64,000 nt of DNA, from positions 1 through 64,000 of the forward strand of contig JALHRD010000011.1 of NCBI GenBank assembly GCA_022841625.1, written 5' to 3'. The DNA is from Xanthobacteraceae bacterium (GTDB lineage Bacteria > Pseudomonadota > Alphaproteobacteria > Rhizobiales > Xanthobacteraceae). The stretch's first letter is position 1; each line of letters starts with the position of its first letter. Below the pieces are notes generated by a model, which saw nothing but the letters and a program-made list of their open reading frames with translations, was not told the DNA's origin and ran no database searches. A program made the position numbers and the translations under genes. This document shows positions 53,874-64,000 of this stretch, in pieces.

Positions 53874-53919
53874 GGCTGCGTGATCTTGATCGCGCGGAAC
53901 CTCGGCTCGAATACGCTTT

Positions 53920-54102
53920 TCAAGCCTTGCGTTTGGTCAGGTTCGCTCCCTTCGACGCATCGCGATCGCCGCCGGATGAGGACGGAGCCTTCTGCTTTGG
54001 CAAGAACCGCCCCGAACGCTCTTCGCGGGTGCCGTGAAGCGCCTTGTGCGCCGCTCGCTTGAAGGCGGCTTCCATCTTTGCGACGTCCAGTTTTTGGCTC
54101 AT
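53920..54102 (-). CDS. 60-residue protein coupled to the zeta-toxin-like gene
   Basis: A small basic, helical protein beginning SQKLDVAKMEAAFKRAAHKA, followed by HGTREERSGRFLPK and a Ser/Gly/Lys-rich tail. Its ATG overlaps the stop of the zeta-toxin-like kinase by four bases (54099-54102) and GGGAG precedes it, so the two are co-translated. It could be an antitoxin or accessory subunit, though known zeta antitoxins precede the toxin. Family unknown. Confidence 0.68.
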   Translation of the reverse strand: MSQKLDVAKMEAAFKRAAHKALHGTREERSGRFLPKQKAPSSSGGDRDASKGANLTKRKA

Positions 54103-54620
54103 TGTCGCTCCCAAGAGTCGACGAGAAGGAATCCGCCCTCCCGACTTTCCCAAATATACCACGCATCCACGATCGGTTTGTAGATTGTCTCCAAGTAGGC
54201 AATGCTCTTGCTAAAGCGCCTCCTGATCGCCTCGTCCGGGATGCCATGACCGCCGGCCTCTACGCGCTTGCGAACCCGGGCCGCCGAATCGGCGACCGAA
54301 CCAAGGCGCACATAGACCAGCGACACCCGGTAGCCACGGTCGCGCCACAGCGGAATCTTGCGCGCGTAGATGAGGCTTGCAAGGGTCGTCTCTATCACGA
54401 AATCGGCGCCGGCATCGACGAGTTCGTCAATGCGGTTGAGCATCACTCTGCCCGCGCGAATATCCGAGCAACTTTGAGGATCAGCCGTCTGGACCGATGC
54501 GCGCGCGATCTCGTCCGCATTGACAAACTCGTAGCCTCGCTCCTCTTCGGAAAGATATTCGCTAGCAAACGTTGTCTTACCGGCGCCGTTGGGGCCGGCG
54601 ATAAGGATCGCGGTCGGCAT
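54099..54620 (-). CDS. zeta-toxin-like P-loop kinase
   Basis: A 173-residue P-loop protein of the zeta toxin/COG4185 type. Walker A is GPNGAGKTT (9-17). FVNADEIARA and ADFVIETTLAS follow the zeta pattern with a substrate-binding region, and RRRFSKSIAYLE matches the lid segment. Zeta toxins phosphorylate UDP-N-acetylglucosamine; many chromosomal relatives have unknown roles. No epsilon antitoxin precedes it, but a 60-residue protein is coupled at its 3' end. Its ATG at 54620 lies 12 bp after the displaced thiC tail. Confidence 0.82.
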   Translation of the reverse strand: MPTAILIAGPNGAGKTTFASEYLSEEERGYEFVNADEIARASVQTADPQSCSDIRAGRVMLNRIDELVDAGADFVIETTLASLIYARKIPLWRDRGYRVSLVYVRLGSVADSAARVRKRVEAGGHGIPDEAIRRRFSKSIAYLETIYKPIVDAWYIWESREGGFLLVDSWERQ

Positions 54621-54632
54621 GCACCGGCACGC

Positions 54633-54797
54633 CTACAACACCTTATTGCTCGCCTTCACCGCATCCGCTTCGACATACACATTCGCCCCCATGTCGATGA
54701 ACTTCTTCGACATCTCGGCCATCCCTTGCGCGGCCTCGGCGGCCGAGCCGGTGCCCGCCTCCGGATAAAGCGCGGTCTTTTCGTTGTCGCTCAATCC
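54633..54797 (-). pseudogene. displaced 3' end of thiC (truncated duplicate)
   Basis: 165 bp encode [16 protein letters not shown] at one end and [17 protein letters not shown] with a TAG stop at the other. They match the last part of the intact thiC product (56422-56625) but lack 13 codons that intact ThiC has because of a palindromic insert. The final 81 bp differ from intact thiC at only about five positions. There is no start codon or ribosome site. The copy begins three bases after the stop of the ATPase gene and similarity continues about 15 bp past its own stop. Confidence 0.92.
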
Positions 54798-54800
54798 TGG

Positions 54801-56378
54801 CTACTTGCTGCTGCGCGGTCTCTCGGAATAAATAAGTCTCGACTTCCTCAAAGAATCTTCCCCGTGGCTACCCCAAAATTCAACTATGTCGAAATTTCGC
54901 CGTGCGCGCTCACCGGTGTACTGACTCAAGTCCAGCATATAGGCGTCGTACACACGATTGACACGCTCACGAACCGTCACGCGCGAACGAACACGATGAA
55001 GGAATTTCAAATCGACCAATTCTGCTATGGTCTCGACATCGGTAGAGCTGTAATCTTTGTCTACCAAGAAACAATTTGCTTCTGCCGATGATAGGCAAAA
55101 ATCGCTGAGCTTTGCGAAGGCGGCAAGCAATTTGGCTTGGTCGTCTTTTCCCGCATCGCGTGAAAAATCCTCGCGTTTGAACTTGTCATACTCTCCTGCG
55201 GCCTTGTTAACGTCCTCTGCGCCGATTCTATCTCCCCGAGAATTACTGCGGTGGGCCAGCCGTTCCCGTGCAACATCTAGTGCTCGTCGGAAGATAGTCA
55301 AAAAATCACGTGCCACGCCGCCACTCGCCAGCACGAGTCGATCTCTCGCTCCCTCTGTCAGGAAATCATCTGTCTTGAGGCCTCTTTCCCGGGCGAACTG
55401 CTCCAAAATTCGGAGCAGAAATCGCTTCGTCAGATCGTATTTCTCTAGGGTTACATCAAGATCAATCTCCTCTGCATCGTCGCCAAGTTTCATTCCGCGG
55501 GGCGGATCGCCGTACATATACCAGCGCGATCGGTGACGAATGGTTCCTACCTTGATCCAGAGCTTTGAACCCTTTGCAATGCGATGAAAGTAGTCGACTA
55601 CGTCAGCTTGGTCAGCCAGCCTGATATGATAAAGATCGTCCAACAAAAGATAGGCTGGCCCATTTGCTAGGTCGGTCATTTTCTGAAAGAGGGCTTTATA
55701 CCGCATGATGTTGCGATGAAGTACTTCAATTTTTTTGGAGGTATACTCTGCTTGTGTCTGCTGGCTATCTGATCCCTTTTGTGATGCGGAGAATGCTGAC
55801 GTGGCCGACACAACGGGAGTTCTTGCGCCTGCCGTTAAAGCTGTCCGAAGTTCATTTCCCTCTTCGTGTTTTGTGACGGATTGAATTTTCGCTTCATCGG
55901 AAGAAAATAAGTGATGGTTCAACTCCAGAACCATGGCCGCTAGTTCGCCTGAGATTTGTTTTGCTTCTGAGCGATTGAAGCCTTTCGTCCGAGGTGTTGA
56001 TCCAAACAGCCGTTTCCAAAAACTTTTATTGTTGGCTGGATTGATGGCTGCCGTATCCATCCAGCATTTAAATTCGCTTAGTGTCTTGATCAATACGCTC
56101 AGTAAGACATCCGGATAGCTATGGCCCTTGAATTCCTCAAGGTCGACGTATGCGACGGGGTTGCGATTTACAGTGAGATCAGCGCTGACTTTTGCGAGCA
56201 GGCTGGATTTCCCCGAGCCGCGCCGCCCGAAGATAATGTGATGCCGCTTATTTTTTGCCCGGGATAAAGTCCCAGGGGCGGGCTCGATAAAATACTTCAC
56301 GCCCTCTTTAGTCGAGCGGGTTGACTCTTCTACGGTCTTCGCCAGCTCTTGAACTTTTGCGCTCTCAAGGACGCTCAT
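54801..56378 (-). CDS. AT-rich P-loop (AAA/Orc1-like) ATPase, inserted next to thiC
   Basis: A 525-residue ATPase. Walker A is GRRGSGKSS (51-59), Walker B is YLLLDD (243-248), and GGVARDFL (353-360) resembles the sensor-2 motif of Orc1/Cdc6-type AAA proteins. The C-terminal part (about 410-480) may be a winged helix (ELVDLKFLHRVRSRVTVRER). The N-terminus looks like AAA_16-type proteins. A sampled 60-base line (55681-55740) has 38% G+C, far below its neighbours, a sign of transfer. It lies between intact thiC (44 bp away) and a truncated thiC copy (three bases away). A solitary defence or regulatory ATPase is possible but not shown. ATG at 56378. Confidence 0.85.
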   Translation of the reverse strand: MSVLESAKVQELAKTVEESTRSTKEGVKYFIEPAPGTLSRAKNKRHHIIFGRRGSGKSSLLAKVSADLTVNRNPVAYVDLEEFKGHSYPDVLLSVLIKTLSEFKCWMDTAAINPANNKSFWKRLFGSTPRTKGFNRSEAKQISGELAAMVLELNHHLFSSDEAKIQSVTKHEEGNELRTALTAGARTPVVSATSAFSASQKGSDSQQTQAEYTSKKIEVLHRNIMRYKALFQKMTDLANGPAYLLLDDLYHIRLADQADVVDYFHRIAKGSKLWIKVGTIRHRSRWYMYGDPPRGMKLGDDAEEIDLDVTLEKYDLTKRFLLRILEQFARERGLKTDDFLTEGARDRLVLASGGVARDFLTIFRRALDVARERLAHRSNSRGDRIGAEDVNKAAGEYDKFKREDFSRDAGKDDQAKLLAAFAKLSDFCLSSAEANCFLVDKDYSSTDVETIAELVDLKFLHRVRSRVTVRERVNRVYDAYMLDLSQYTGERARRNFDIVEFWGSHGEDSLRKSRLIYSERPRSSK

Positions 56379-56421
56379 GGTCGAAGTCCGAATTTTTGGC
56401 GAATTTCGCTGCGCCGGCGCC

Positions 56422-58398
<1,977 letters not shown>

Positions 58399-58472
58399 TT
58401 ATCTAATGGAATCGGTTGGCGTGCGCGGTGGCGCGCAAGCGGCTGTGGGCAACAAGGAATTCGCGCATGGTC

Positions 58473-58566
58473 CTGTCCCTTCGCCGGCATGACCCGGATC
58501 AGGTTCAAAGGGTGTTCGCACGAAACAAGCGCAATCTCAGCCGGCTTCCACCGGCACCCCTCGGAA
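58473..58566 (-). promoter_or_regulatory. TPP riboswitch (thi-box) upstream of thiC
   Basis: On the minus strand the sequence reads GAGGGGTGCC, a GGCTGAGAT segment, then ACCCTTTGAACCTGATC and GGGTCATGCCGGCGAAGGGA, the conserved core of the THI element. It ends about 100 bases before the thiC ATG. When TPP binds it should reduce thiC expression, probably by hiding the ribosome site since no T-run follows. Confidence 0.95.
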
Positions 58567-58649
58567 CAATCCTAATGTAAGCCCGTGGCGCGGGGTGTCA
58601 ACGCGGGCGGGACATTCTGTCCTAAGCAATATGCCAAGCGATCTTGCTG

Positions 58650-58970
58650 CTAAACCGCCTCGTGGGTTGGAATGCCTGAGATCCGGCTGGCGAGTTTTCG
58701 CTCGGCTCGCCAGAGGTCGTAATCGCGCTGAAGGGCAATCCACAGATGCGCGTCGTTGCCGCACCACTTGCCGAGCCGAACAGCCATCTCGGCCGAGACC
58801 GGCAGCTTCTCGGCCAGAATGCCGTGCAGCAATTGGCGCGAAACGCCAAGCTCCCGCGCCGCCTGCGCGATGGAAATCCTCAATGCCGGCACGACATCGA
58901 GTCGCAGGATCGCGCCCGGATGCGGCGGCTGCATCGCCGGCTTGGTTCGGACCTTGTATTCGCGGGGCAT
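58650..58970 (-). CDS. higA: HigA-family antitoxin
   Basis: A 106-residue helix-turn-helix antitoxin: PPHPGAILRLDVVPALRISIAQAARELGVSRQLLHGIL is the HigA signature. It binds its own operator and neutralises HigB. ATG at 58970, 11 bp after the higB stop, in the toxin-first order typical of higBA. Confidence 0.93.
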   Translation of the reverse strand: MPREYKVRTKPAMQPPHPGAILRLDVVPALRISIAQAARELGVSRQLLHGILAEKLPVSAEMAVRLGKWCGNDAHLWIALQRDYDLWRAERKLASRISGIPTHEAV

Positions 58971-58981
58971 GACTATTCTCC

Positions 58982-59257
58982 TTAGTGATATTGCTCAAGA
59001 TCGACCCGTAGAGCGTCGCCATTTTTCCATTCAAACGTAATGCGCCACGGCCCATTGACGGCAATCGCGTGACGCCGGGGCTTGGAATGCAGCGCATGTA
59101 GCCGCCAGCCGGGAATACGCAAGTCGTCCAGCGTCTTGGCGCGATGTAGCGCCTGCAGGCGGCCCCGGACTCGCTCGACGAGATCGGGGCGGATACCGCT
59201 CGGATCGTTCTCGAGGAAGAAATTGCGCAGCGCCTTGCTCTGAAAGCTCGCAATCAT
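58982..59257 (-). CDS. higB: HigB/RelE-type toxin
   Basis: A 91-residue RelE/ParE-fold toxin of the HigB group: MIASFQSKALRNFFLEND at the start, RGRLQALHRAKTLDDLRIPG in the middle and NGPWRITFEWKNGDALRVDL, the usual C-terminal strands. HigB cuts mRNA on the ribosome. ATG at 59257; the frame is open to 59293 but the shorter form matches the family. Inverted repeats that could be the HigA operator precede it. Confidence 0.92.
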   Translation of the reverse strand: MIASFQSKALRNFFLENDPSGIRPDLVERVRGRLQALHRAKTLDDLRIPGWRLHALHSKPRRHAIAVNGPWRITFEWKNGDALRVDLEQYH

Positions 59258-59266
59258 CAACGGCAG

Positions 59267-59293
59267 TGTCAAATAAAAATTGACAGATGTCAA
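59267..59293. promoter_or_regulatory. candidate HigA operator
   Basis: TGTCAA, seven bases, TTGACA, two bases, TGTCAA: two overlapping inverted repeats sharing the central half-site, nine bases before the higB ATG. The TTGACA could also be a -35 box on the minus strand. Autoregulation at such repeats is normal for HigBA. Confidence 0.55.
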
Positions 59294-59428
59294 TCACTAT
59301 TAGACAGATTTGACGAAGCGGTGCGATCGAACCCGCGGCTTAGCCAGCCCTCGACGCCATTGTCCACCGGATTGTCCACCGGCGCAAAAACGCCGACACT
59401 CCCGCAAAACAGCACGGGAGGAACGACC

Positions 59429-60910
59429 ATGAACCCGCAGGATAAGGCCTTCGGCATCGACCGACGTTTGGTGCTCGGCAGTGCCGCAGCGCTTGCGCTC
59501 GCCGGCACCAGCATGACGGCCTCAGGCGAGGGGGCGAAAAGCCCGCCAGCACCCAGCAAGCGGCTGCGCCAGAAGCTCGCCGATTTCGTGGTCGGCTTCG
59601 ATCCCAAGACGGTGCCGGCCGAGGTGGTGGCGCGGGCGCGGGTAGCGTTCATCGACAGCATCGGCGTGGCGGTGGCCGGCGCCCATGAGGAGGTCTCGCA
59701 TATTGTCGCCGAAATGGTGCGGGCGGAGGGTTCGCTGCCGCAATGCACGGTGATAGGCCAATCGCTGCGCGCCTCGCCGCAGCTCGCGGCGCTGGCCAAT
59801 GGCGTCGCCAACCATGCGATGGATTACGACTTCACCTTCCTCAACGGGCAATCGGTCGCGCCAGTGATCCCGGCGCTGCTGCCGGTGGCCGAGACGCTTG
59901 GCGCAACGCCGGCCGATGTGCTCGGCGCCTTCATTGTCGGCTGTGAGGTGGCGGCCCGCATCAACCGGTCGAGCCTGCGGATGGGCAATGAAGGCGGCTG
60001 GCACATTACCGGCATCATCGGCAATGTCGCGGCGGCGGCGGCCTGCGCCAAATTGATGAAGCTCAATGCCGATCAGGTCGCCAATGCCATCGGCACGGCG
60101 GTGTCGCTGTCGGCCGGCATCGCGGTCAATTACGGTACCATGTCGAAACCTTTGCATTGCGGCAATGCGGCGCGCAACGGCGTGATGGCGGCGGCCTTGG
60201 CAAGCAAGGGCTTCACCTCGCATGTGGCGGCGTTTGAAGGCAATAACGGGTTCTATGCGAGCTTCGGCCGCGCGCTGCCGACGGACTTTTCGCCGTTCGA
60301 CGATCTCAACAAGCGCTGGGACCTGGTCGAGATCGGCTTTCAGACCAAATATTATCCCTGCGGCGGGCGCGGCCATACCGCGATCGAAGCCGCGCTGATG
60401 CTGCGCGACAAGCTCGGGTCGCGGCTTGGCGAAATCAGCAACATCCATTGTCTGGTGTCGCCGTCAAGCGCCAAGCGCATCAATACCAATTACCCGGGTG
60501 ACGTCGAGGCCGCGAAATTCTCCGCCGCCTATGTGATCGCCTATTCGCTGGTGCATGGCATTCCAAAGATCAAGGCGTTCACGCCGGAGGCGCTCAAGGA
60601 CGAACGCACCCGCGCCATGGCCAAGCTGGTTACGGCCGGCGCGGACGCCTCGCTCAGCGACGGCTTCGGCGAGAGCCCGGCGATTTTGCGGATCACGCTC
60701 AAGGACAAGCAGACCTTCGAGCAGCGGCGCGACTACGCCACGGGATCGGCGAAAATCCCGTTTACGCCGGCGCAGCTCGAGGAGAAGTTCATGGATTGCG
60801 CGACCCAGACCGTCAGCGCCGACACCGCGCGCAAGCTGTTCGCCTTTGTGCGGACCATCAACGAGCAGCCGAGCTTCGGTGAATTCTGGGCGCTGATCCG
60901 CAAGGCGTGA
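59429..60910 (+). CDS. MmgE/PrpD family protein with Tat-like signal
   Basis: A 493-residue protein of the MmgE/PrpD fold (2-methylcitrate dehydratase, cis-aconitate decarboxylase and relatives). DRRLVLGSAAALALAGTSM near the start looks like a Tat signal, unusual for the family. Family segments are RARVAFIDSIGVAVAG, HAMDYDFTFLNG, GWHITGIIGNVAAAAACAKLM, KPLHCGNAARNG and TKYYPCGGRGHTAIEA. The substrate is unknown; an exported form suggests a role other than the methylcitrate cycle. ATG at 59429 with CGGGAGG upstream. Confidence 0.88.
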   Translation: MNPQDKAFGIDRRLVLGSAAALALAGTSMTASGEGAKSPPAPSKRLRQKLADFVVGFDPKTVPAEVVARARVAFIDSIGVAVAGAHEEVSHIVAEMVRAEGSLPQCTVIGQSLRASPQLAALANGVANHAMDYDFTFLNGQSVAPVIPALLPVAETLGATPADVLGAFIVGCEVAARINRSSLRMGNEGGWHITGIIGNVAAAAACAKLMKLNADQVANAIGTAVSLSAGIAVNYGTMSKPLHCGNAARNGVMAAALASKGFTSHVAAFEGNNGFYASFGRALPTDFSPFDDLNKRWDLVEIGFQTKYYPCGGRGHTAIEAALMLRDKLGSRLGEISNIHCLVSPSSAKRINTNYPGDVEAAKFSAAYVIAYSLVHGIPKIKAFTPEALKDERTRAMAKLVTAGADASLSDGFGESPAILRITLKDKQTFEQRRDYATGSAKIPFTPAQLEEKFMDCATQTVSADTARKLFAFVRTINEQPSFGEFWALIRKA

Positions 60911-60999
60911 GGCGCGGCGTGCTTGGCGGCGTTCTCTCTCGCCGTCGCTAAAGAGCAATGGGGAGAGGGGGCGCGCGTGGCCGAGTTTTGAGCAAGCGC

Positions 61000-61060
61000 C
61001 TAATTCGACCTTGCGATGCAGAACTCGACGGCCTCTTCCAGCGCTGGTTGAATGAAAGCC
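61000..61060 (-). pseudogene. displaced 3' end of a polyprenyl diphosphate synthase gene
   Basis: On the minus strand 61000-61044 encode ALEEAVEFCIARSN and a TAG stop, identical in protein to the end of the intact gene at 63491, with about five base differences in 45. The frame continues upstream as EAFIQP, like other members of the family, and then reaches the chemoreceptor stop. It has no start. The copy is short, so the border towards 61060 is uncertain. Confidence 0.85.
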
Positions 61061-61076
61061 TCTTGGGAGACAAATT

Positions 61077-63272
61077 CTAGATTGCAACCTTGTTCAGAAA
61101 GTCTTCGATTCGACTGCGCAGGTCGGTGGTCGCCCCCTCGACACTCTGTGCGGCCGTCAGAACCATGGCGGCGGATTTGTCGGTTTTGGTGATGGTGCCA
61201 ACAACTTCCTCAAGAATAGCAGAGACAGTCTTGGTCTCTTCTGCGGCGCTTACGACGTTTTGCGAAATCTCGCTTGTGGCCGCGTTTTGCTGCCCAACGG
61301 ACACGGCAACGGCAGATGTGTAACGACCGATCTCTTGCATGCGATTGGTAATTCGTTGGATGGCCTCCACAGCGGCGCCAGTTGAGCCTTGAACGGCCGA
61401 GATCTGCGCGGAAATTTGATCGGTCGCTTTTGCTGTCTGCATCGCGAGCGATTTGACTTCTGAGGCAACGACTGCAAAGCCCCTTCCGGCCTCGCCCGCC
61501 CGCGCCGCCTCAATCGTTGCATTGAGCGCCAGCAGATTGGTTTGTCCGGCAATGTCATTGATCAATTTAATGACGTTGCCGATTTCCTGCGCAGCGCGCG
61601 CAAGCGTGCTAATCTCTTTATTCGTGACTTGTGCCTCGGATGCGGCTCCGCGCGCCACTTCCTCAGCTTGATCGAGTTGCTGCTTGACCTCTAAGACGGA
61701 ACTCGTCATTTGGACCGCCGCGGTCGCCGCGATACCGATGTTGGCGGTAACCCTATTCGACGAGCGAACAGCGTCAGTCGATTGTTTGGAGGCCGCATTG
61801 GATGAAGTCGAGAGCTCTGCGGCGATCGATTTCAACGATGCAGCGCCACTCTGGACGGAGGTCAATATCGTCTCGACGCCCCCGCGAAACGAGTTTATTG
61901 CCGTCTCGATCTCAGCGCGGCGCTTTTCCCGTTCAGCACGGGAGGCATTCTCGGTAATGTCTTCGTGCGTTGCGATCCAGCCGTCTCCCTGCAGCGGTTT
62001 CCGTACGAGGCGGATCAACCGCCCGTCGGCAAGCTGTTTAACCTGGATCGAAACTTCGTTCGACGACTGCCCTCGCAGCGCATTTTTTCTGCGGTCTGCG
62101 GCGCCCCCGGCGTCTTTTTCGTCGGCAAAGATACCGTTTGCAATACGATGCGCGACGATGGCTTGGTGAGGTGTTCCGGTTTTCAGCAGTTCCGGCGGCA
62201 GGCGATACAAAGTCGCATAATGGTTATTGCAGATAACGAGACGTTTATCCGCGTCAAACATGCACAGGCCATGCGTCATGTTTTCGAGCGCCGCTTTGAA
62301 TCTGAGATTTGTCTGTTCGAGCGCTAGTTTAGAGTGTTCAATTGTCCGGTGGCGATAGATACCAGCGCTTGCGGCCATGAGAGCCAGCAGTGTCATGAGA
62401 ACCGCTAAGCCGATGTAGATATTACGCTGGCGCTCGTAGTCCGCGAATACATGGTGTTTGGCGTTGCCAACGGCAACGACCAGGGGATAGCCGGCGACCT
62501 TCCGATAGTTCGTCAGACGTGTGACGCCATCATTTCTGCCAACGACCCAATAATATCCCTCCGGGGCGCGGGTCAACGCGTTTGACATTTCCTTTGACAT
62601 GCCGTCAGGCGGAGCTGGGATGCCATGGGAAGCGCGAACGACGCCGTCGAGTCCACGCAAGACGACGCCGCTGTGTGCACCGAGATTCACGGATCGCGCG
62701 AATCGCTCGGCGAATACCGGATCGATGGATGTCACGATGACCCCGCCAAAGCCGCCGTCCGGTTTGCGCAGTCGGCGCGAGAGTTGGATCGATAATTTTC
62801 CCGATGCACGCCCCATCACCGGCTTGCTGATAAACAACTCGTCTGATTTAGCGTTGACATGGACTAGGAAATGCTCGCGGTCGCCGAGATAAAGTGGCGG
62901 CCCGCTGTATGCCGTCGTCGTCTGCGTCATGTATCCGTCGGAACCAATCATGCTGGTCTGGGTTGTCAGGTCGTCATGCAGCGAGGTCCCCTCGGTCCAG
63001 CCGCGCAAGACGAATTGTTCTGGATTTTTTTCATATGCGAGGCGCAGGAGCAGGAGCGTCTGATCGACGTCTTTAAGCAGCCGGATTGTGGTTTCCTCAA
63101 ATAGCCACGCCAAGCTACTTCCACGCTCAATCGCGGCATCCAGATCCCTGGTGCGCTCGGCAGACAATTGATAGGCGAGGCCGATCCAGCAAATGACGAC
63201 GACAGCCAGGCCGAATATCGTCGTGGGCAGCAGTAAAGCGCGGAGCCAAGGTATCGATCGGGGAGTTTTCAT
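61077..63272 (-). CDS. methyl-accepting chemotaxis protein with extracytoplasmic sensor and PAS domain
   Basis: A 731-residue chemoreceptor. A helix at about 12-35, a periplasmic Cache-like sensor (about 36-270) and a second helix (about 285-305) are followed by a PAS domain ([28 protein letters not shown]) and a signalling domain whose hairpin tip reads [36 protein letters not shown]. No HAMP domain is evident; the PAS replaces it. It should sense a small ligand and steer CheA. Its composition is less G+C-rich than its flanks. It lies between the polyprenyl synthase gene and a copy of that gene's 3' end. ATG at 63272; GTG at 63302 is possible. Confidence 0.92.
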   Translation of the reverse strand: MKTPRSIPWLRALLLPTTIFGLAVVVICWIGLAYQLSAERTRDLDAAIERGSSLAWLFEETTIRLLKDVDQTLLLLRLAYEKNPEQFVLRGWTEGTSLHDDLTTQTSMIGSDGYMTQTTTAYSGPPLYLGDREHFLVHVNAKSDELFISKPVMGRASGKLSIQLSRRLRKPDGGFGGVIVTSIDPVFAERFARSVNLGAHSGVVLRGLDGVVRASHGIPAPPDGMSKEMSNALTRAPEGYYWVVGRNDGVTRLTNYRKVAGYPLVVAVGNAKHHVFADYERQRNIYIGLAVLMTLLALMAASAGIYRHRTIEHSKLALEQTNLRFKAALENMTHGLCMFDADKRLVICNNHYATLYRLPPELLKTGTPHQAIVAHRIANGIFADEKDAGGAADRRKNALRGQSSNEVSIQVKQLADGRLIRLVRKPLQGDGWIATHEDITENASRAEREKRRAEIETAINSFRGGVETILTSVQSGAASLKSIAAELSTSSNAASKQSTDAVRSSNRVTANIGIAATAAVQMTSSVLEVKQQLDQAEEVARGAASEAQVTNKEISTLARAAQEIGNVIKLINDIAGQTNLLALNATIEAARAGEAGRGFAVVASEVKSLAMQTAKATDQISAQISAVQGSTGAAVEAIQRITNRMQEIGRYTSAVAVSVGQQNAATSEISQNVVSAAEETKTVSAILEEVVGTITKTDKSAAMVLTAAQSVEGATTDLRSRIEDFLNKVAI

Positions 63273-63490
63273 CTTGGCAGGCCCGCCTGAATCGGGAGCC
63301 ACATTCTTGGTTAACGGTATTAAATTCTCGTAAAGCGCGAGCCGCCGGCGAAGCGAGATTGGGAGCGCGGTATTTACCGCTTGTTAACCTATCGGTTCGC
63401 AGCCGCGCCGGCGTTTCGCGCACTCTCCGGCTCGAACATCAAGCAGGCGGCGGCAACATTGCGCGGGTCGAAACGTCGGCTGGCGGCGTT

Positions 63491-64000
63491 CTAATTCGAC
63501 CGCGCGATGCAGAATTCGACCGCCTCTTCCAGTGCTTCCTTCATCGGCAAGGCCGGGAACAAGGCCAGCGCATCCTTGGCGATGGCGCCGTAGTGGCGGG
63601 CGCGCTGGACGGTGTCTTCCAGTGCCCGGTGTTTGACCATCAGCGCGACCGCTTGCTCAAGATCGGCATCGGTCGACACGCCATCCTCGAGCGCGCGCCG
63701 CCAGAAGCCGCGCTCGCTGTCGGAACCGCGACGGAACGACAGCACCACCGGCAGCGTGATCTTGCCCTCGCGGAAATCGTCGCCGACATTCTTGCCGAGC
63801 TTGGCGGCCTTGCCGCCATAATCGAGCGCATCGTCGACCAGTTGGAAGGCGATGCCAAGATTCATCCCGAACGAACGGCAGGCGGATTGTTCGTCTTTCG
63901 AGCCGCCGTTGAGCGCGGGGCCGACCTCGCAGGCGGCCGCGAACAGTTCGGCGGTCTTGGCGCGGATTACCGATAGATAATCGTCCTCGGTGGTGGCGGT
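63491..64000 (-). CDS. polyprenyl diphosphate synthase (octaprenyl/decaprenyl type), 3' part
   Basis: The last 169 codons of an all-trans polyprenyl diphosphate synthase; the 5' part lies beyond the window edge. Visible are TEDDYLSVIRAKTAELFAAACEVG and the second aspartate-rich motif FQLVDDALDYGG, which binds the diphosphate through Mg2+. The enzyme makes the side chain of ubiquinone or related carriers. Its stop TAG at 63491-63493 and last codons are repeated at 61000. The chemoreceptor gene begins 218 bp downstream of its end. Confidence 0.93.
   Translation of the reverse strand, partial: TATTEDDYLSVIRAKTAELFAAACEVGPALNGGSKDEQSACRSFGMNLGIAFQLVDDALDYGGKAAKLGKNVGDDFREGKITLPVVLSFRRGSDSERGFWRRALEDGVSTDADLEQAVALMVKHRALEDTVQRARHYGAIAKDALALFPALPMKEALEEAVEFCIARSN

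Noticed and set aside
58473-58566. tRNA-like TTGAA segment upstream of thiC
   Set aside because: It is the conserved part of the TPP riboswitch, with no cloverleaf around it.
60464-61087. Minus-strand frame of 207 codons that includes the displaced synthase tail region
   Set aside because: Most of it is antisense to the MmgE/PrpD gene, and it is not in frame with the synthase tail.
63323-63331. CtrA-like sites with other spacing, such as TTAA-N5-TTAA upstream of the chemoreceptor gene
   Set aside because: The spacing differs from the required seven bases, and TTAA pairs are common in the AT-rich spacers.

Overview
The window is a G+C-rich bacterial chromosome segment with dense, mostly single-gene or short-operon coding. 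It looks like an alphaproteobacterium of the Hyphomicrobiales, in the Bradyrhizobiaceae/Xanthobacteraceae sphere. This is inferred from protein families (DUF2336, DUF3551, a BcsS-like outer-membrane protein, Bug-type solute receptors, NitT/TauT transporters, an orphan BrnA-like protein) and from several intergenic palindrome families typical of that group. No rRNA, tRNA, CRISPR array, integrase or transposase gene was found.

Layout. 0.1-6.0 kb (minus strand): a TauD-type dioxygenase, then a translationally coupled block of three polytopic glycosyltransferases and a UbiA-type polyprenyl-phosphate transferase, apparently lipid-linked sugar chemistry. 6.6-11.9 kb (plus): a NitT/TauT ABC transporter, a creatinase-like M24 protein with degenerate metal ligands, and a dihaem cytochrome c. 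11.8-19 kb (minus): MFS transporter, pirin, DUF2336 protein, a subtilase with a lysine-rich repeat region, TenA thiaminase II and a DUF938 methyltransferase. 19-23 kb (plus): CoA-transferase, Ldh-type dehydrogenase, TIGR02444 protein, L,D-transpeptidase. 23.4-29.9 kb (plus): an exopolysaccharide-type locus with a BcsS-like protein, a GT2 synthase, a NodB-fold protein that lost its catalytic residues, a GH75 chitosanase-like protein and an intact NodB-type deacetylase. The likely product is a partly N-deacetylated amino-sugar polymer.

30-48 kb: a ThDP enzyme, VapBC, a hydroxyacid dehydrogenase, EttA, Tam, a lytic transglycosylase, small secreted proteins, a Bug receptor, amidohydrolase, metallopeptidase, alpha/beta hydrolase and aminotransferase. 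48-54 kb: small or poorly known proteins among many palindromic repeats. 54-64 kb: a zeta-toxin-like kinase with a coupled 60-residue partner, an AT-rich P-loop ATPase gene, thiC with its TPP riboswitch, HigBA, an MmgE/PrpD protein, a chemoreceptor and the 3' part of a polyprenyl diphosphate synthase gene that runs off the window.

Most striking structure. The ATPase gene sits between intact thiC and a second, truncated copy of the thiC 3' end. Five kilobases away the chemoreceptor gene sits in the same way between the polyprenyl synthase gene and a short copy of that gene's 3' end. Two single-gene insertions, each bracketed by a duplicated host-gene tail and with no recombinase gene nearby, point to a shared integration route. 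Intact thiC also carries an in-frame palindromic element that the displaced tail lacks.
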